From Epiperipatus broadwayi (taxonomy: Eukaryota; Onychophora; Udeonychophora; Euonychophora; Peripatidae), in NCBI GenBank assembly GCA_028023455.1, contig JAQFVV010000014.1, forward strand, positions 3,349,336 through 3,413,335: a DNA stretch of 64,000 nt, given 5' to 3'. A program made the translations under genes and the position numbers. Below are positions 59,108-64,000 of the stretch, piece after piece; positions within the stretch are counted from its first letter, which is position 1; each line of letters starts with the position of its first letter. Below the pieces are notes generated by a model. The model ran no database searches. It was not told where the DNA came from and saw only the letters and a program-made list of their open reading frames with translations.

Positions 59108-59830
59108 AGTCAAATATCAGCCTTTCATGCTAATTGTGCATACACTTTGCGAGTGTTAATAATAAATGAATACTTTCTCACCAATACAAGATATAGTATT
59201 TATGCAGGAATAAAAGGAATCCTCTTATTCCTATGACTCAAACGCTTATATATGAGCAAATCTGAAGTACTGGCAAAGAAAGTGTGATGATGGAACAGTC
59301 ACTTTAAATTACTATATATAATGTCTGAATGAATGACGTCAGTGAAATTATCTAGAATTTACTAAACGTCATTCCAACTATTTATTTTATATAGCGTATG
59401 TAAACAATTGTATTACAGTCAAATATCAGCCTTTCATGCTAATTGTGCATACGCTTTGCGAGTGTTAATAATAAATGAATACTTTCTCACCAATAAGATA
59501 TAGTATTTATGCAGGAATAAAAGGAATCTTCTTATTCCTACAACTCAAATGCTTATATACGAGCAAATCTGAAGTATTGGCAAAGAAAGCATGACAATGG
59601 AACAGTCACTTTAAATTACTGTATATAATGTCTGAATGAATGACGTCGGTGAAATTATCTAGAATTTACTAAACGTCATTCCAACTGAAACTTAATAAAT
59701 ACTATATCTTGTATTGGTGAGAAAGTATTCATTTATTATTAACACTCGCAAAGCATATGCACAATTAGTGTGAAAGGCTGATATTTGACTGTAATACAAT
59801 TGTTTACATACGCTATATAAAATAAATGCT
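59108..59830. repeat. Family D cluster: two direct copies and an inverted end
   Basis: Copy 1 (59108-59378) and copy 2 (59412-59690) both run from ACAGTCAAATATCAGCC through TGCGAGTGTTAATAATAAATG and AGGAATAAAAGGAATC to TTTACTAAACGTCATTCC. Copy 2 is followed by the inverted end (59695-59830), which matches copy 2 plus its left flank (ATAGCGTATGTAAACAATTG against CAATTGTTTACATACGCTAT). The inverted element therefore spans about 59388-59830. The copies contain TGACGTCA/TGACGTCG and a TATATA stretch. Related to 35397-35665 and 47116-47325. Confidence 0.85.
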
Positions 59831-59834
59831 TATT

Positions 59835-60420
59835 TACATAGCTTTTATTTTTGCTTACATCATAAAAAAACAAAAGAATAATATATAATCTATTTAGCTT
59901 TTCATTATTTATTTTTTGTAAAATTATTAAATATTTGTTTCTTAATATCTATGTAGCATTTACATTTAGACTTTAACAGAAAATTAGTAAACTAAAATTT
60001 ACTGACATTCTGCAGGAAATGAATTGAAAACACCTTCTCTTAATTAGTATTTTTCATGATTATAAACTTATATTTTAATATGTTAAGAAAAGTTTTTATT
60101 ATTTAAAATTATGCTTTAATGAAATATGTACTAAATATACAATTTTTGTTGAGAATAATTTTTTATTCATTAAAATATATTTTTAAAGTTTTAAGCTAGA
60201 AATGAAAGTTTTTAATATTGATTATTTATTTCTGAATATTATATTTTGTTATTATTTGCAAAGTTGATATTTTATTTTTTTGAACTTATTTTGTTTATTG
60301 ATTTTTTTTTAAAATGCAAATTTGTAAAAATTAAAAAGAAAAAATAAGTTTAGACTGCTAAAAAAAATCTAAAAAATAAGAGTGTACAATTTTTCCTTTT
60401 GGAGAACTTTGACCAAAAGT
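59835..60420. other. AT-rich stretch with no recognised feature
   Basis: The 5' part of the following decayed LINE may begin within it, but no motif is readable. Confidence 0.4.
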
Positions 60421-60424
60421 TATT

Positions 60425-62720
60425 AAAAAATGGTATTTGATGTTGTAAATTCAAATGATTTATTATTATTGAATTTTTGCACAACACATGGATTGACTAT
60501 CACAAATACTTTGTATACGAAGAAAAATCACTATAAAGGAACAAGGATACATTTATCTTCAAAAGAATGATAGCATTTAATAGCTTACATTATAGTTAGG
60601 AGCCGGAATACAAAAGAAGTTCAAATTACACAAGTACTTACAAACACAGATTGTTGGACAAATCATAGATTAGTATGGTCCAAGATTAAAATAATAGTTG
60701 TACTAAAAATTAAATATTATTCCAATCATATTCATAAAAAAATTGAAGCTTATTCTTTAGAAAAATATACTATTCATTCTAAATTTCAACAATTATCAAA
60801 TACTAAAATTACTAATTTAGATCTTCAGGACTGTCATATTATTGAAGCATGGAATTCTCTTAGGGAGTGGGTTATGAATACAAGTAAAGCTATTGTTGAG
60901 TTAATTAAAAAGAGGAATCATGATTGTTCTTCTGATAATGATTTTACTGTCAGTAAATTGATTAAATGGAAATATTGTAGCATTTTTTGTTTGGCAGAAT
61001 AATAAATTATATACAGATCTGAAGGCAGAAGTTTAATAACTGACAAGAAGACTTAAAAATGATTGGTGGATTAAAACTGCAAAATATATATATACATTCA
61101 CTGGTCATGGCCACTTTATATATTTTTTGATGCACTGAAATCAACATATGAGCTTGAGAAACAATATCATAATCCTATAAAATTTATCAATGGCATTCTC
61201 TTACATGATGATAAATAATATTTTCAACAGATGGAAGAAGTATATTGATCATCTTTTGAATAATCATACATGAACTGAGATAGCAACTTTTAACTTAGAT
61301 TTCAACAAAAATATCTGGCTTAATGGAGTGAAAACACCTTTTTGTAATTCTAAAAATGGAAAAGTTGCAGATTCTGATGAATTACCTAGAGAAATTTTAA
61401 AATATAATAGTGATATGTTAGTTTTAAAAATATAGATTTTTTTAGGAATAGCTATCTGATCTTAATATTCTTTTATTGTTTCAATTTTCAAAAACAAGGG
61501 ATGTAGACAAGATTGTAATAATTGTCATGGAATATTGTTATTATCCCATGCAGCAAAGGTACTTTCAAGAATTTTATTGAATAGATTGCTTCCAATCATA
61601 GATCAATGATTATCAGAGACTCAATATGGTTTTAGAGGATCAAGAAGTTCCATGGCTTTTGTTGCCAGGAAAATGCAGGAAAAGTGTCAAGAACAAAAGA
61701 ATACATATATTGCTTTATTGATTTGGTGAAGACATTTGATTCAGTTAATAGGTTAAATCTATGGCATTGTTTGGAATTAGTAGGTTGTCCATCAAAATGT
61801 ATTCATGTTACACAATTTCTACATGATGAGATGAGAGAAATTGTTATTACTACAAATTAAAAATGTGAGGTACATATGATGAAAACTGGTGTTAAACAAG
61901 ATATGTTCTTGCTGAAATATTATTTTCCAATTTTTATGACAGTTGTTTTTGGAACTGTTTGTAGATGGCTTAATGAAACAGTGATCAAGATGTAATAACA
62001 GGTTTGGTGGTGGAATTATTAATTTGAATTGATTAAACTGAAGATGAGAATTTGCCTTTTTAGATTATAGTATGCTCAAGATGGTACTATTTTTGTGGTT
62101 CAAAAGATTATTTGCAGAATATGTTTAATATTTTGAATGCAATATATAAAGATTTTGATTTATTAACTAATGTTCAACAATCTCAAAGTTCTTTATCAGC
62201 CAGTGATGACAAAAAAAATTATCGCAACCTTTAGCTTGGATAGTTATCAGCTTGAAAATGTAAACCAGTTTAAATATTTTTATAAGAAGAAAGGTGAACC
62301 TAGATGATGAAATACAACATAGAGTCCAATTTGCTGCTGATGCTTTTACAAGTTAAAATATAAAATATTTCATCACAGACATATTCCTATTATAAACAAG
62401 ATAGTTGTATGTAGAACTATGAAAATAAGAGTTGAACACCTATCAGTGCTATATAAAGGCATTAGAAAAGTTTTATGTAAGAATACTTCATATAATTTTT
62501 AAAATACAATAGAAAGATCATAAAACCAATTAATCTGTTATTCACCATGTTGATATGAAAGTATAGAGTTTACTATTATAATATCACACTTTTGTTGGAT
62601 TGAATATATATAATAAATGAACAATTCTAGACCTTCTAAAGAAGTGTTTTATGGTGAACTTGAGCATAATTGTCATGGAAGACACAGACTACATTTACAT
62701 TATAAAGAATATCACAAAGT
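60425..62720 (+). pseudogene. Decayed LINE (endonuclease-reverse transcriptase), second lineage
   Basis: Motifs in order on the + strand, in shifting frames. Endonuclease: VNSNDLLLLNFCTTHGLTIT (about 60443), then QITQVLTNTDCWTNHRLVWS (about 60628-60690). Linker: IIEAWNSLREWVMNTSKAIV (about 60839-60898). RT: GSRSSMAFVARKMQEKCQEQ (about 61640-61700), LIDLVKTFDSVNR (block A, about 61715-61750), LVGCPSKCIHVTQFLHDEM. Later VNQFKYF (about 62265), and at the end PSKEVFYGELEHNCHGRHR (about 62633-62690). These match a family whose RT reads QEKCREQ...FIDLxKAFDxVxR, common in invertebrates and distinct from the 8.4-kb RTE copy. The block B and C catalytic motifs are not intact. Confidence 0.8.
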
Positions 62721-62832
62721 CATTCTGAAAAGGTGTACTATCTTTCTATTGGGAGGATATAGGAGACAATAGAATACATTGGACAGCTATGATGTTGAAC
62801 AATTTCAAAAATAAAAGTTTATTGTTTTCATA

Positions 62833-62912
62833 TGTCAAATGCATTGACTGGAAAGCGAACCTGGGCCAGCTTCTTAGAAGGCAGCTATGCTAACCACTAG
62901 GCCAAAGAAATG
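62833..62912 (-). repeat. tRNA-like repeat, second copy
   Basis: On the - strand it has an A-box GGCCTAGTGGTTAGCATAG, an anticodon region around GCTGCCTTCTAAGAAGC (loop would give TCT) and a B-box CCAGGTTCGCTTTCC. The AGTCAATGCATTTGACATATG end corresponds to the TTTGACA bound of the 42.86-kb copy. The different anticodon triplet and the degraded acceptor argue for a dispersed tRNA-like repeat. Confidence 0.6.
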
Positions 62913-63114
62913 AAAAAAAAAAACATTCTAAAATATCAAGTAAACAGAAAAATGGATCTTATGTTTTTTTTTGTCTTGTATAGCCATTGCAGAACAATTT
63001 CTTTCTCTCTCCTATTCTTTTTTTTTTGTGGAGGTAGAATGGCTATACTTGTTTATGAGTGCTTGTTTATTACTATTCAACATTAAAATAAAAGCCATGT
63101 AGTTATTTTTTACA

Positions 63115-63345
63115 AACATCACATGATCACCATTCTTTATGCTTACACAAGCTGTTTACACAGAGGCTAAATCTAAGTGCAATTGCTTTCAGATCCAAGT
63201 CTCTCACTGAGGAAAGCCACAATCTAGAAACTAATTTGGGAATATTGGATGAATAGGCACTAGCGTTCTTGCATTCATTGATTTCTCTGGCTTGCACTGA
63301 GTGGCACTACTATATGGAAAATTTAGCCTCAGTGTAGTTATTTTC
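63115..63345 (+). repeat. Family C copy
   Basis: It starts CATCACATGATCACC, then AAGTCTCTCACTGAGGAAAG, CCACAATCTAGAAACTA and ATATTGGATGAATAGGC, then TCATTGATTTCTCTGGC and TGAGTGGCACTACTATATGG. The body is the complement of 56272-56345, so relative to the ends it is in the opposite orientation to the 56-kb element. Confidence 0.75.
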
Positions 63346-63349
63346 TCTG

Positions 63350-64000
63350 GTGGTTATATGATAAATAGCAGGTTAAGCACAAAATTTTTATTTAAACTGA
63401 CTGTACCAAAATAATAATTTGACTTGATAACTTTACTTTTAATTCTTCAACTTTACCATCATGTTAAAAATTGTATTGTGTTGATTAATCTTGTTAATTC
63501 ATAGAAAATTATTTATGATGCGGAGATTTTAAGATTACACTTATAATTAATAAATATCATTAAAAATATATTATAAAAGAAAAAACAAAGCCAACAATTT
63601 ATACCTTTATTCCTAATAAAAAATGTCATTATTATCATTGGTCAGAAAATAAATAAAATTTATCACAAACATTAAAAAAAGAAAAGAAAGGCAGTATGAT
63701 CAGATTCAAACACAAATCTAAATCAAATTCAGCTGTACTTAATTATAAGTTGAAACTATTAATTTCTATCAACAACAAAAAAGGTTTGTTTTCAAAAACT
63801 TTCATTTTGTACCATGTACATGCTTGGTATTATGTAATGATTACAATAAATAGAAACATTTAAGTCATACTACTATGAATACATCATATCTTTTTCAGTC
63901 ACTGAATTAAGCAATATTAATTGGTTTTATTTACATGGATAATTAAATTGAGAGACTGCAAACCTCTCGCACTCATTACTATCTAACAGCCAACCAGATC
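63350..64000. other. AT-rich stretch with no recognised feature
   Basis: No gene or repeat was recognised before the window ends. Confidence 0.45.

Overview
The window looks like a gene-poor, repeat-rich stretch of an AT-rich animal genome (by eye roughly three quarters A+T), most likely an invertebrate. There is no bacterial gene organisation and there are no operons. Three things point to a metazoan: several clades of non-LTR retrotransposon plus a Penelope-like element, tRNA-derived SINE-like repeats, and a nuclear copy of mitochondrial cox3-nad3 in which TGA must be read as Trp. I cannot name the species.

Layout. 1-8.3 kb: AT-rich DNA with three long inverted repeats, tRNA-like SINE units and a long TAA microsatellite. 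8.4-11.4 kb: a decayed RTE-type LINE on the + strand, split by a 401-bp hAT-type element that has a perfect 8-bp target duplication. 11.9-17.8 kb: SINE-like and foldback repeats. 19.0-25.0 kb: the best preserved element, a nearly full-length L1/Tx1-like LINE on the - strand, with an open ORF2 (AP endonuclease, reverse transcriptase, C-terminal zinc knuckle) and a frame-broken ORF1. 25-33 kb: AT-rich DNA with nothing recognised. 34.1-35.2 kb: two RTE 3' ends in the same orientation. 35.8-36.5 kb: the mitochondrial insertion. 36.5-38.5 kb: long direct repeats. 40.6 kb: a convincing 147-bp terminal coding exon on the - strand, the only non-transposon coding sequence I can support. 45-47 kb: SINE and foldback repeats. 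48.1-49.8 kb: a decayed LINE (-). 53.8-55.7 kb: a decayed Penelope-like element with a GIY-YIG remnant and an inverted terminal copy. 56-60 kb: two foldback repeat families. 60.4-62.7 kb: a decayed LINE (+) of another lineage. 62.8-63.3 kb: a tRNA-like repeat and another family copy.

The common theme is inverted duplication: about a dozen foldback structures lie in 64 kb, several built from inverted pairs of the same SINE-like or MITE-like unit. I call the main dispersed families A (tRNA-like SINE with a GAAGAAG...CGAAACGTT-type tail), B (SINE-like with a B-box), C (begins near CATCACATGATCAC) and D (contains the CACTCGCAAAGCG motif). Apart from the single exon, nothing here looks like host genes working together. 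The window is mainly a record of mobile-element insertion and decay, probably within or downstream of a large intron-rich gene whose last exon is at 40.6 kb.
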